From Deinococcus cellulosilyticus NBRC 106333 = KACC 11606 (GTDB lineage: Bacteria; Deinococcota; Deinococci; Deinococcales; Deinococcaceae), in NCBI RefSeq assembly GCF_007990775.1, contig NZ_BJXB01000032.1:1-56614 (forward strand): 56,614 nt of DNA. The letters are read 5' to 3'. The notes beneath the pieces are model-generated. The model did not search any database. It saw nothing but the letters and a program-made list of their open reading frames with translations, and was not told where the DNA came from. Of this stretch, positions 16,018 to 23,242 are shown in pieces. Every line of letters starts with the position of its first letter. The stretch's first letter is position 1. The translations under genes were made by a program, and so were the position numbers.

Positions 16018-18453
16018 GTGAAGTCCATCAAAACCCTGACCCTCATCATCAGCCTTGGCCTGCTTGCCGCCTGTGGATCTGCACCCCGGGTTTCCTCTGA
16101 CCCTGCTTTCTCTGACACGGCACAGGTGGAGGTTCAAAAGCAGGTGAACAAAGCCCCTTCGCGCCTGAGGGACAGTCAGGGAAACCTGAAAGTGCTGAAC
16201 TACGCCACTTTTTATGCCACCCCGACCACTGCAGACCTGGATGAACTGCAAAAAAGAGACATCTCTTTCGTGCAGCCCAATGCGGTCAGCAATGAACAGA
16301 TCCAGGCCCTGCAAACCATCGGTTATGCCATCTCCTACCTCTCCATCGGTGAGATTGGCATTTACAACACCTACTACGTGAATGGTGTGCCCAAACTGGG
16401 CTGGGAACTGCTCGGGTGGAGCAATGGAGACCCCAACAACCACACCATCACCGGAACGCCCGTGATTCCCCAGTCCTGGGTGGTGGGCATGAACAAGAAT
16501 TTTCAGGCTCCGATGCTGGACCTCACCAACGCAGACGCAAGGGCCTTTCTGGTACAGCAGGCCCAGGCCCTGTGGGCAAGACAGTTTGATGGCCTCTTTC
16601 TGGACACTGCAGACGATGCTGAATTCTTCGGGGCAGGCACGCCAGGAACCGTTTTCGAGAACGAGAACCTGATCCTGTATGCAAACCGCCCCACTTACGC
16701 CCAGATGCGGGCAGGCTACATTGCGACCATCAAAGCCCTCAGGGCTGCATATGCATCAGGGATTCTGGTGCAAAACGGCGGATTTGATCTGGTGCTGGAC
16801 AGTGAGAACAGTGGAGATGGCACTGAGGGTTACATCGACGCAGTGATGCACGAAGTCGCCACCACCCGTTACCTGCCCCCAACCACCTCCGAGGCGCACC
16901 CCACCCTGAATGGGGCCAACTACCTGAGCTGGACCTCTTATTACGCCCAGACCCCTGAGCCCCAGCGCACTGCCGACCAGAACTACCGCATCAACCGGGA
17001 CCAGCATGCAGATGCCTACCTTGCCCGTGGAGGGGTGGTATTCGCCCAGGATTTCGCCACCCCGGACCGCACCGATCTCTCCTGCCTGTCTTATGAGGTT
17101 TCCCGTTCCCATGGATGGATTCCTGCCTATTCCGATGCCCACTTCCAGAAGCTTTACACCTTCCCGGACAGCACCGCACAGATCCGCAGTTACACCGGAT
17201 GTGCAAATTACACATATACCGTTGCCTCTGATTTCTCTGTGACCTTCCAGCCCAGAACCGTCAGCGCCAGACCCGGAACCAGCACCAGCACCACCCTGAA
17301 CGTGGGAGCGGTCAACGGCTACACCAGTCCGGTAAAACTGCGCTTTGGCAAACTTCCAGCGGGTGTGACCGGCAGTTTCAGCAGCACCCAGGTGACCCCT
17401 GGCCCCACGACCCAGGTCAGCTTGACCCTCAACATTGCATCCACCACTGCCCTGAAAACCTACATCGTTCCTGTGATTGCCACCAGCGCTGGAGAGAGCA
17501 TGCGCTACGATCTTCGCCTGAACGTGGTGAATGTCAATGGCGAAACCGTGTGGATTGCCAACGCTGGAAATGGCACCGTTGCAGCCTACGACACGCAGGG
17601 AAACCTGACGGGCACCAGCACAGAGAACCGAAAAGCCAGCGGCATCTCCCAGCCTTACGACATCGCGGTGGCTGCAGATGGCACCCAGTTCGTGGTGGAA
17701 AACGTGGGCAACCCCGCTGCACCTCAGCCTGCAGGTCGAATCCTCAAGTACGCCCCCTTCAGCCTCAGTGAACCTCTGCAGACCCTGACCGGGCTGAACT
17801 ATCCCACCAGTGCCGCACTGGACAGCTCGAACAACCTGTGGGTGGTCAGCAGCGCGCTGGACTGGACAGGCACCGTGCGCGGAACCCCCAGAATCAACCG
17901 CTTTGCACCGAATGCCACCACTCCCACCTCGGGCTTTGATTTCCCGGCCAGCAGCTATGGTTATCCTTTCCGTGCGGCCATCGACAGTCAGAACCGCCTG
18001 TGGGTCACCACCAGTTATGGCCTGATCACCATGTACACCAGCCCTCTGACCGCCACAAGCAACCAGGCTCCCGATCTGGTCTGGAGTGTGACTGGACTGA
18101 ACCCCAAAGGCCTGACCTTTGATGCTCAGGGCAACCTGTACGTGGTGGGGAACGAAGGCACCAGCAGCAAGGCCGTCCGACTGGACACCACCAATCTCAC
18201 CCTGAGCCAATTCTCTGCAAACGCAGACTCCAGAATTCTGGCCACCTACACCAGCAACCTCTACAGCCCCTTTGATGTGGATGTGGACGCCCTCGGAAAC
18301 CTCTGGGTGGTCAATTCCACAGGCTCAACCACCACCTCAGGCAGCGTGGTGCGCTTCCCCGCCGTTTCTGGCACACCCTCCACCACCCCCAACCTCATCC
18401 TGAACCAGTCCACCCAGTACACCGTGGGCATTGCAGTGTCCAACCCCCTGTAA
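16018..18453 (+). CDS. GH114-domain lipoprotein with Ig-like and NHL beta-propeller domains
   Basis: From GTG 16018 (GGAGG upstream) the protein has 811 residues. It starts with a lipoprotein signal (LLAACG), so it is anchored outside the cell membrane. Residues ~55-400 are a GH114/TM1410-type barrel with YLSIGE (Y107-E112) and FLDTADD (D196). Residues ~405-500 look like an Ig-like all-beta domain, and ~505-811 form an NHL/SMP-30-like propeller with repeats such as DIAVAADGTQFVVE and NLWVVSS. The multi-domain layout suggests binding and cleaving of an alpha-galactosamine polymer at the cell surface. The frame extends upstream to 15814 but would include the promoter. A shared promoter element ties it to the 3121 operon. 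Confidence 0.8.
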   Translation: MKSIKTLTLIISLGLLAACGSAPRVSSDPAFSDTAQVEVQKQVNKAPSRLRDSQGNLKVLNYATFYATPTTADLDELQKRDISFVQPNAVSNEQIQALQTIGYAISYLSIGEIGIYNTYYVNGVPKLGWELLGWSNGDPNNHTITGTPVIPQSWVVGMNKNFQAPMLDLTNADARAFLVQQAQALWARQFDGLFLDTADDAEFFGAGTPGTVFENENLILYANRPTYAQMRAGYIATIKALRAAYASGILVQNGGFDLVLDSENSGDGTEGYIDAVMHEVATTRYLPPTTSEAHPTLNGANYLSWTSYYAQTPEPQRTADQNYRINRDQHADAYLARGGVVFAQDFATPDRTDLSCLSYEVSRSHGWIPAYSDAHFQKLYTFPDSTAQIRSYTGCANYTYTVASDFSVTFQPRTVSARPGTSTSTTLNVGAVNGYTSPVKLRFGKLPAGVTGSFSSTQVTPGPTTQVSLTLNIASTTALKTYIVPVIATSAGESMRYDLRLNVVNVNGETVWIANAGNGTVAAYDTQGNLTGTSTENRKASGISQPYDIAVAADGTQFVVENVGNPAAPQPAGRILKYAPFSLSEPLQTLTGLNYPTSAALDSSNNLWVVSSALDWTGTVRGTPRINRFAPNATTPTSGFDFPASSYGYPFRAAIDSQNRLWVTTSYGLITMYTSPLTATSNQAPDLVWSVTGLNPKGLTFDAQGNLYVVGNEGTSSKAVRLDTTNLTLSQFSANADSRILATYTSNLYSPFDVDVDALGNLWVVNSTGSTTTSGSVVRFPAVSGTPSTTPNLILNQSTQYTVGIAVSNPL

Positions 18454-18549
18454 GAGGGCACAATGGTCCAGAGGATGACATGCTCCTCTGGGCTTTTCTC
18501 GTGAAATGTCGTTGTGCCGTGCCGAGGGCCAAGGGCCTATGGATCTACC
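18454..18549. other. Intergenic stretch after the GH114 lipoprotein gene
   Basis: No gene and no strong terminator are visible. The imperfect palindromic stretch GAGGGCCAAGGGCCT near 18524 lies just before the dispersed repeat copy A. Confidence 0.3.
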
Positions 18550-18640
18550 CCAAAAGAACTGTACGTTTCTCAAGTGTCCTGACCGTTCCATTCGCGTTGC
18601 TCAGCAAAAAGCACTGCAGTGCTTTTTGCGAACATCAATA
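18550..18640 (+). repeat. Dispersed ~91-bp repeat, copy A, with perfect 26-bp hairpin
   Basis: The sequence recurs in inverted orientation at 28328-28418 with long identical blocks (for example GTGTCCTGACCGTTCCATTC and GCGTTGCTCAGCAAAAAGC). It contains a perfect 26-bp palindrome at 18604-18629 (GCAAAAAGCACTG and its complement). The ~370-bp gap it sits in separates two GH114 genes. It could be a MITE remnant, a small RNA or a terminator cassette. Confidence 0.75.
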
Positions 18641-18727
18641 GAGCAAAAACACACAGGCGGGTGTTCTTTCGATCGCAGAAGAAGATGCAGCTTACGATGA
18701 AGAGGTCGTTCAGGATTTCTGGCAACA

Positions 18728-18747
18728 GGGCGAGGCACGCCTCGCCC
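18728..18747. repeat. Short palindrome upstream of the third GH114 gene
   Basis: GGGCGAGGC and GCCTCGCCC flank a 2-nt centre. A run of degenerate TGCCTTCTGCTTT-like words follows to 18800, suggesting a simple-repeat scar. Before it, a short frame (18663-18735) reads AEEDAAYDEEVVQDFWQQGE, which might be a gene remnant. Confidence 0.4.
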
Positions 18748-18833
18748 CTACAAATGCCTTCTGCTTTCTGCCTTCACCTTTGCTTTTTGCCTTCGGCTTT
18801 AAACCCCAGGTCTCGGCCTGAAAAGGAGTCCAT

Positions 18834-19889
18834 ATGAGAAAAATTCCCACCCTGATTTTCACCCTTGCCCTTGTTGCCTGCTCCCAGACCCACTCCCAGA
18901 CGTCCGAAACTTCTGCAAAACAGGCTGTTCCGAACATCTTTGCATCCCCACAGGTGCCCAGATCCTGGGATTACCGCATCGCAAAAGTCCTCACATCTTC
19001 CGCCTCTCAGGTGGTCAGTCAGGACGCCTGGAATGCCACTTCAGTCAGTGTCACCAGCCTGCACAACCTGGGAAAACCTGTGCTGTGTTACTTCAGTGCA
19101 GGCACATGGGAATATGACAACTTCAGCCGCCTCAACATCAACAAGGTGCTCACCAATGGGTCAGGCAATGTGTCGGAAGCTCAGGCGGTTTCCACAGCCA
19201 TTCAAAATGGCAAAACCAGTTACACCTTTGGTGGCCAGACCCGACAGCTGACCGGAGACCAGATCACCTTCAGGAACCTCGCAGGCAGTCAGCTTCCCGG
19301 CTGGGATGAGTATGTTTACAGGATTGGTGGATTCACAGCGTCCAGCAGCACCGCTGAGCATGTCCTCTTGCGCCGCATCATGAACGAACACATGCAGCGC
19401 ATGAAAACCCTGGGGTGTGATGCCATCGAGCCAGACAACATTGATGCATATGCCAACGTTTCTGGGATTTCTGCCACCGACCAGTACAACTACAACGTGT
19501 GGCTGGCCAGCACTGCGCACAATCTGGGCCTGAAAATCCTGCTGAAAAACGACCTTGGGCAGATTTCCGATGGTGCAGAGGATGTGCCCGCAGGGAAGCC
19601 TGGCCTGGCCCGAATTTACGATGGAATCATCAATGAGGAGTGCTTCAAATACCAGGAATGCGGCGAAATGAAGCCCTTCAAGGACCTGAACAAGCCGATT
19701 TTTGTTCGAGAATATCTGGTCCAGAGCTGCAGCACCTTCAAAAGTGGAAAATACAGCAGCACCGATTCCCGAAGCCGCCAGCAGGTGGCAAGCGCTTTGC
19801 ATCTGAATGTCTCGGGTTCCCAGTACGACAATGGAGGTTCTCCAGATGCCAATGCCAACCCCACAACATGTGGTTTTGGCACCTGGTAA
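18834..19889 (+). CDS. GH114 endo-alpha-1,4-polygalactosaminidase lipoprotein
   Basis: A 351-residue lipoprotein: signal MRKIPTLIFTLALVACS with the lipobox Cys at residue 16. The rest is one GH114 domain of the classical subgroup, with WNATSVSVTSLHNLGKP, CYFSAGTWEYD (C85 onward) and CDAIEPDNIDAY (C195-Y204; D196 and E199 at barrel-strand ends), then GLKILLKNDLGQ and a C-terminal QYDNGG segment. The subgroup differs from the TM1410-like domains of the other two GH114 proteins, so the locus carries two enzyme types. AAGGAG lies before ATG 18834, and a terminator follows at 19940. Expected action is hydrolysis of alpha-1,4-galactosamine chains at the cell surface. Confidence 0.87.
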   Translation: MRKIPTLIFTLALVACSQTHSQTSETSAKQAVPNIFASPQVPRSWDYRIAKVLTSSASQVVSQDAWNATSVSVTSLHNLGKPVLCYFSAGTWEYDNFSRLNINKVLTNGSGNVSEAQAVSTAIQNGKTSYTFGGQTRQLTGDQITFRNLAGSQLPGWDEYVYRIGGFTASSSTAEHVLLRRIMNEHMQRMKTLGCDAIEPDNIDAYANVSGISATDQYNYNVWLASTAHNLGLKILLKNDLGQISDGAEDVPAGKPGLARIYDGIINEECFKYQECGEMKPFKDLNKPIFVREYLVQSCSTFKSGKYSSTDSRSRQQVASALHLNVSGSQYDNGGSPDANANPTTCGFGTW

Positions 19890-19939
19890 AGAAAGCCTCT
19901 CTGTGCAGTTCCTGCTGGTTCTGAATCTTGTTTTTCAAT

Positions 19940-19969
19940 GACGCTCTGGAGATACTCAGAGCGTCTTTT
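19940..19969 (+). terminator. Terminator of the third GH114 gene
   Basis: GACGCTCTG (19940-19948) pairs with CAGAGCGTC (19957-19965), followed by TTTT. It lies 50 bp after the stop codon. Just after it, a 14-bp word (CAAATGCGGCATCT) is repeated in tandem at 19971-19998. Confidence 0.8.
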
Positions 19970-20023
19970 CAAATGCGGCATCTCAAATGCGGCATCTTCT
20001 ACCGGACCTACAAATCCAATTTC

Positions 20024-20272
20024 ATGGCCAACATGACCACAAAAGTGAAGTATCTGGAATTGTTCGAGTTGCACAATCATGATGGGGCAGCCACCTTTGC
20101 CACCAATGGGATCAGTTATTTGAAGAAAAAAGGCTACAGCATCTTAGATGCGAAACAACAGGACAACAGCACCATCACCCTTTTCACCAATGGATCAGAT
20201 GTCATCATGCTTCAGGCCTTCACGGTGATGAACCAGTTGTTCATCGCTTTTGCAGGCAGCATGATGAAGTGA
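20024..20272 (+). CDS. Short hypothetical protein, possibly a truncated gene
   Basis: From ATG 20024 an 82-residue protein is read: polar N-terminus (MANMTTKVKYLELFELHNHD), central lysine-rich ISYLKKKGYSILDAK, and a hydrophobic end (VMNQLFIAFAGSMMK). Codon choice looks like a real coding region, but no Shine-Dalgarno sequence is present and the frame runs back through the terminator at 19940, so the 5' part may be lost or recently joined. I do not recognise the family. It stands alone between the GH114 gene and a convergent hypothetical gene. Confidence 0.4.
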   Translation: MANMTTKVKYLELFELHNHDGAATFATNGISYLKKKGYSILDAKQQDNSTITLFTNGSDVIMLQAFTVMNQLFIAFAGSMMK

Positions 20273-20299
20273 AGAATTCAACCTGGACAGCCTTGCTGA

Positions 20300-20638
20300 T
20301 CACGACACTTCCAGTCCAAAAACCCCTTCTGGAGTGAAGTAAATCACACTGGCTCTGGAAATGGTTTCTCCATTGTCCTTGCGGTAAAACTTTCCCTGTT
20401 TGAAAGGGTTGTAGCTGATCTGGATGGTCCCTTCAGGCATGGTCTGGTCCTCGATGGGCTCTCCCACCACAAAGGCATGGACTTCTTTCTGGCGGGTGCG
20501 CAGAATGCGCTGCCTGGTGGTTTCATTGACCTCGAAGGTGCAGTTTTGCAGCGTAAGGTTGGTGGCATATCCGACCACCTTTTTGCCCTCTCGCAGGCTG
20601 TACTGTTTTTTGTGCAGGTTGCGGGCGACCCGGATCAT
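20300..20638 (-). CDS. Hypothetical protein, 112 residues
   Basis: The protein is basic at its N-terminus (MIRVARNLHKKQYSLREGKKV), then beta-rich with VHAFVVGEPIEDQTMPEGTIQISYNPFKQGKFYRKDNGE and an ITYFTPEG-like end (VIYFTPEGVFGLEVS). (The segment is given in part; no run is a known catalytic motif.) No signal peptide or membrane span is seen. I do not recognise a family. The gene lies 27 bp from the end of the convergent short ORF, with a modest AGGAACCAGC before the ATG. The reading frame has normal codon use for this window, supporting it as a real gene. Confidence 0.6.
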   Translation of the reverse strand: MIRVARNLHKKQYSLREGKKVVGYATNLTLQNCTFEVNETTRQRILRTRQKEVHAFVVGEPIEDQTMPEGTIQISYNPFKQGKFYRKDNGETISRASVIYFTPEGVFGLEVS

Positions 20639-20727
20639 GCTGGTTCCTGTCCTTTACCCCCAGCGTATCAGGGTGAGCAGGAATGTGGCAGTGGGGATGA
20701 TTGCTGTTGCTGGTCTGTCCATTGGAG

Positions 20728-20752
20728 AAAGGCTCCTGCATTCACAGGAGCC
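20728..20752 (-). terminator. Terminator of the small secreted-peptide gene
   Basis: On the minus strand GGCTCCTG and CAGGAGCC (20731-20738 and 20745-20752) form a stem with a 6-nt loop, followed by TTTCTC. It lies 23 bp after the 33-codon gene, giving that gene its own transcript end. Confidence 0.7.
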
Positions 20753-20774
20753 TTCCGGATGGGTTTGAATGGGT

Positions 20775-20876
20775 TCAGTGTCCGGGAACGCCGCCAGCCC
20801 AGGACTGGTAACTGGCAAGGGCCTGACTTCCATACAGGGCGGCGAGGAAAAGCACGGGCAGAATTTTCTTTTTCAT
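20775..20876 (-). CDS. Small secreted peptide precursor, 33 residues
   Basis: A 33-codon ORF has a perfect AGGAGG at the right distance from its ATG and encodes a signal-peptide-like start (MKKKILPVLFLAALYGSQ, then ALA) followed by a short tail SYQSWAGGVPGH. Cleavage after ALA (residue 21) would leave a 12-residue peptide. A terminator follows closely and the ~370 bp upstream hold no other gene, so this is a free-standing transcription unit. Possible roles are a signalling peptide, a peptide toxin or a small cell-surface peptide; none can be chosen from sequence. No exporter, maturase or receptor gene is adjacent. Confidence 0.6.
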   Translation of the reverse strand: MKKKILPVLFLAALYGSQALASYQSWAGGVPGH

Positions 20877-21247
20877 GTGAGACCTCCTGATCTGGTCCTG
20901 GTGGACCTGCATTCAAGGTAGTTGCTTTGAATGTTCATTGCGGTCCCCAGATGAACATAGAGAAATCCTGGTGACCTGGAAAACAATTGAAGTGTAGGAT
21001 TTTTTGCAATTTTCTTCAGGTTCCTGGTAAAGTTTTCTGTTCACAAGCCATGATTGATTTTCTCTGGCAGTTCGCAGAAAACATCACTTCTATTTCATGA
21101 TGCTCCTGTTGCACCATTCACCCTGACATTAAGACTTCTGTCAGACCTTTTCCACTAATCTGAGTCAACAAAAAGATGTTGTGGTCAAGACATCTTTCTC
21201 CTCATTCCTCCTGACCCACCCAGGCCCACGGGTGGGTTCATTTTGGG
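20877..21247. other. Intergenic region upstream of the small peptide gene
   Basis: This AT-richer 370-bp stretch holds no convincing ORF. A hairpin ACCCACCCAGGCCCACGGGTGGGT (21213-21236, described by position; stem ACCCACC/GGTGGGT) lies next to the end of the VOC gene and may terminate transcription. The promoter of the small peptide gene should lie near 20900-21010. Confidence 0.4.
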
Positions 21248-21682
21248 TCAGAAGAATCCACAACTCGGAGCATCGGTTCTGGCCGCTTTGTAGCCAGGAG
21301 CCTGTGGAGTCATGACTTCCAGACGGGTGCCATCCGGGTCCCTGAAGAATATCGCTGCAGAAGCCCCCCCTTCTGCATGGGCCACTGGACCGTCATACAC
21401 GAATTCTGCTCCTGCTGCTTTTGCACGCTGTTCCACGTCCAGCAGTTCCTGTTCAGATCCCACGGTTAAAGCCAGATGGTGGAGTCCTGCATGCTGGGGG
21501 TTGAATCCCTGATCGCTTTGCTGCCACAGGGTGATCATCACACCCTGGTCGTTGATCAGGAAAGCGTACTTCTGGTTTCCTTCGTCGTGGATGCGGGTGG
21601 GGTTCAGGTTGAACACCTGCTGGTAGAAAGACACGGCTCTGTTCAGTTCGGTCACGCTCAGTCCAATGTGTGCAAATTTCAT
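21248..21682 (-). CDS. VOC-family (glyoxalase/dioxygenase fold) protein
   Basis: A 144-residue protein with the two beta-alpha-beta-beta-beta units of the vicinal oxygen chelate fold. It starts FAHIGLSVTELNRAVSFYQQ, has a mid-protein GLHHLALTVGSEQEL and ends FFRDPDGTRLEVMTPQ. The His near the N-terminus, the HH pair and the Glu in RLEVM are at the usual metal-ligand places. Such proteins act as glyoxalases, dioxygenases or antibiotic-binding proteins; the substrate is unknown. Its ATG overlaps the TGA of the upstream PPOX-family gene (ATGA), so the two are translationally coupled and probably respond to the same stress signal. Confidence 0.88.
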   Translation of the reverse strand: MKFAHIGLSVTELNRAVSFYQQVFNLNPTRIHDEGNQKYAFLINDQGVMITLWQQSDQGFNPQHAGLHHLALTVGSEQELLDVEQRAKAAGAEFVYDGPVAHAEGGASAAIFFRDPDGTRLEVMTPQAPGYKAARTDAPSCGFF

Positions 21683-22554
21683 GGGTGTTCTCCTTCTGAT
21701 CTGGGAATGTGTGGGCTGTAACCCAGAAACCTCTGATGGTATGGAAAGGCATGCTGCGTCAAATCTGCAGCCTCCAGGTGAACCTCCACCGTTCGGGACA
21801 GGTCCTCGCCAATCAGCACTTCTGCTTTTCCCAGAAGCCTCAGGACATGTCCATCTGCAAAGTCCACAAACAGCAGGCCAACCTTTGGGTTGAGGTGCAG
21901 GTTCCCGAGGGTGTTGTACATGCGGTTCCCGGAGAAATCCGGGAAGCTCAGGGTCTGGGCGTCTTGCACTTTGATGACCCCTGGATGTCCACCCCTGTGG
22001 GAGGCGTCTGCTCCGTATCCTCTTGCCCCTGATGCCACAAAAAAGGTGTCTGCCTGCTCAATGATCCTCAGGGTCGTGGGGTCCAGGGCTGTCAGGTGCA
22101 GGGTCTGTGGTTCAGGGCGGGTCCGGGGCTCAAAAGTGCGGGCCTGGATGTACTTCGGGCAGTTGGAATACACCTGGTGGGCCTCGATGGTCAGTCCTGC
22201 CTCCAGTGAGGTGACGGTCCCGTTCAGACGCATCCTTCTGCGGGTGTGGGGTTGCAGGGTGAGCGTCCCGATTTCCTGTCCCAGCTGAAATCCACGGTCC
22301 TGCCCTATTCCTGAGATGTGCAGGGTGGAGGGTCCTGTGGCCTGAAGAAAACCAGGATGGCCCAGCAAAAGGTCAGGCCATGGGATCTGGTCTTCTTGCA
22401 GGGTCGCGGTGACCACAAAGAACTGTTCACGCAGAAACTGAATCGCTGCTGGAGGGATGACCGGGGTGATCATCTGTCCGACTTTTGCAGCCACAGCAAG
22501 TTCTCCCATGCGGCCCTGGAGGTGCTTTTCACCTGGATGGTAGCCTGTTTCCAT
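21679..22554 (-). CDS. Pyridoxamine 5'-phosphate oxidase (FMN-binding split-barrel) family protein
   Basis: The 291-residue protein has a split-barrel FMN-binding fold of the PPOX family. N-terminal FVVTATLQEDQIPWPDLLLG and the C-terminal half with FVASGARGYGADASHRGGHPGV, DFSGNRMYNTLGNLHLNP and VGLLFVDF are characteristic of the longer flavin-binding members. The likely job is a flavin-dependent redox reaction, not vitamin B6 synthesis. Start ATG 22554 is preferred over GTG 22560 because AAAGGTGA is then well placed. A 26-bp imperfect palindrome (22566-22591) lies directly upstream, so expression is probably repressed or activated through it together with the divergent HPP operon. Confidence 0.85.
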   Translation of the reverse strand: METGYHPGEKHLQGRMGELAVAAKVGQMITPVIPPAAIQFLREQFFVVTATLQEDQIPWPDLLLGHPGFLQATGPSTLHISGIGQDRGFQLGQEIGTLTLQPHTRRRMRLNGTVTSLEAGLTIEAHQVYSNCPKYIQARTFEPRTRPEPQTLHLTALDPTTLRIIEQADTFFVASGARGYGADASHRGGHPGVIKVQDAQTLSFPDFSGNRMYNTLGNLHLNPKVGLLFVDFADGHVLRLLGKAEVLIGEDLSRTVEVHLEAADLTQHAFPYHQRFLGYSPHIPRSEGEHP

Positions 22555-22565
22555 GTTCACCTTTC

Positions 22566-22591
22566 AACCAGTCAAATTGATTTAGCTGGTT
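22566..22591. promoter_or_regulatory. 26-bp imperfect palindrome, operator copy 1
   Basis: Arms AACCAG and CTGGTT enclose an inner CAAAT/ATTTAG pair. It lies directly upstream of the PPOX-family gene start. The same layout recurs at 22617-22642 and 22702-22727. Confidence 0.65.
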
Positions 22592-22616
22592 AAGGTCAGG
22601 ATAGCGGTCTACCTTT

Positions 22617-22642
22617 AACCTGTCAAGAGGATTTACGTGGTT
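22617..22642. promoter_or_regulatory. 26-bp imperfect palindrome, operator copy 2
   Basis: Arms AACCTG and GTGGTT enclose TCAAG and ATTTAC. Copy 2 begins 51 bp after the start of copy 1, about five helical turns, which would place bound proteins on one face of the DNA. Confidence 0.6.
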
Positions 22643-22701
22643 ATATTTTGTACGATTCCCACACCTTGAACTTGACATTCCAGGGAAATGCCCATAGGAT
22701 T

Positions 22702-22727
22702 AACCTTCAAGAATAGTTTAGGAGGTT
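22702..22727. promoter_or_regulatory. 26-bp imperfect palindrome, operator copy 3, covering the HPP ribosome binding site
   Basis: Arms AACCTT and GAGGTT enclose TCAAG and GTTTAG. The right half contains the AGGAGG of the HPP gene, 2 bp before its ATG, so a bound protein would block the promoter-proximal DNA there. A separate half-site, AACCGGCTAAAT, lies at 23221-23232 before the CGNR gene. Confidence 0.6.
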
Positions 22728-22729
22728 AA

Positions 22730-23203
22730 ATGAACACCCTGATCCAGCGCACCCTGCCACCACTGCTGGCCTTTTCCGGAGCCTTTCTGGTCATCTTTTC
22801 TCTGGCTCTCATCACCCGTTTCAGCCACCTGTCTGTGCTCTTTGCACCTCTGGGAGCCAGTGCCGTTCTGCTCTTTGCGGTGCATGAGAGTCCACTGGCC
22901 CAACCCAGAGCCATCATTGGAGGACATCTGGTCAGTGCCCTGGTCGGCTTTGGTCTGCTGCACCTGATGGGGAACACGCCACTGGCCCAGGGGACGGCCG
23001 TGGGTCTTTCCATTGCCCTGATGATGCTCACCCGTACGCTGCACCCACCTGCTGGAGCCACCCCACTGGTGATCCTGCAAACGGCACCACCTGTGGAGTT
23101 TCTGCTGTCTCCCCTGCTCCCAGGAACGGTGTTGCTGGTGCTCCTTGGTGTGCTGTACCACCGCTTTGCTGCCAGACGCAGCTATCCAAAATTCTGGTGG
23201 TGA
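22730..23203 (+). CDS. HPP-family integral membrane protein, copy 1
   Basis: A 157-residue membrane protein with about four to five hydrophobic segments. Its name-giving motif is in TRTLHPPAGATPLVI (~residues 101-115), with HESPLAQPRAIIGGH (~residues 50-64) also conserved. Relatives in plants and cyanobacteria have been linked to nitrite transport; bacterial roles are mostly unknown. AGGAGG precedes ATG 22730. A second HPP gene 1 kb downstream (24213-24680) is closely similar, so the cluster carries a tandem pair around a CGNR regulator and a thioredoxin-like protein. Membrane placement is clear; the transported molecule is not. Confidence 0.85.
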   Translation: MNTLIQRTLPPLLAFSGAFLVIFSLALITRFSHLSVLFAPLGASAVLLFAVHESPLAQPRAIIGGHLVSALVGFGLLHLMGNTPLAQGTAVGLSIALMMLTRTLHPPAGATPLVILQTAPPVEFLLSPLLPGTVLLVLLGVLYHRFAARRSYPKFWW

Positions 23204-23220
23204 TGCATTCGCCACAATCT

Positions 23221-23232
23221 AACCGGCTAAAT
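23221..23232. promoter_or_regulatory. Operator half-site before the CGNR gene
   Basis: AACCGGCTAAAT matches the right arm of copy 1 (AACCAGCTAAAT in reverse complement) at 11 of 12 positions. It lies in the 39-bp gap between the HPP and CGNR genes. Confidence 0.45.
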
Positions 23233-23242
23233 CGTTTACCAT

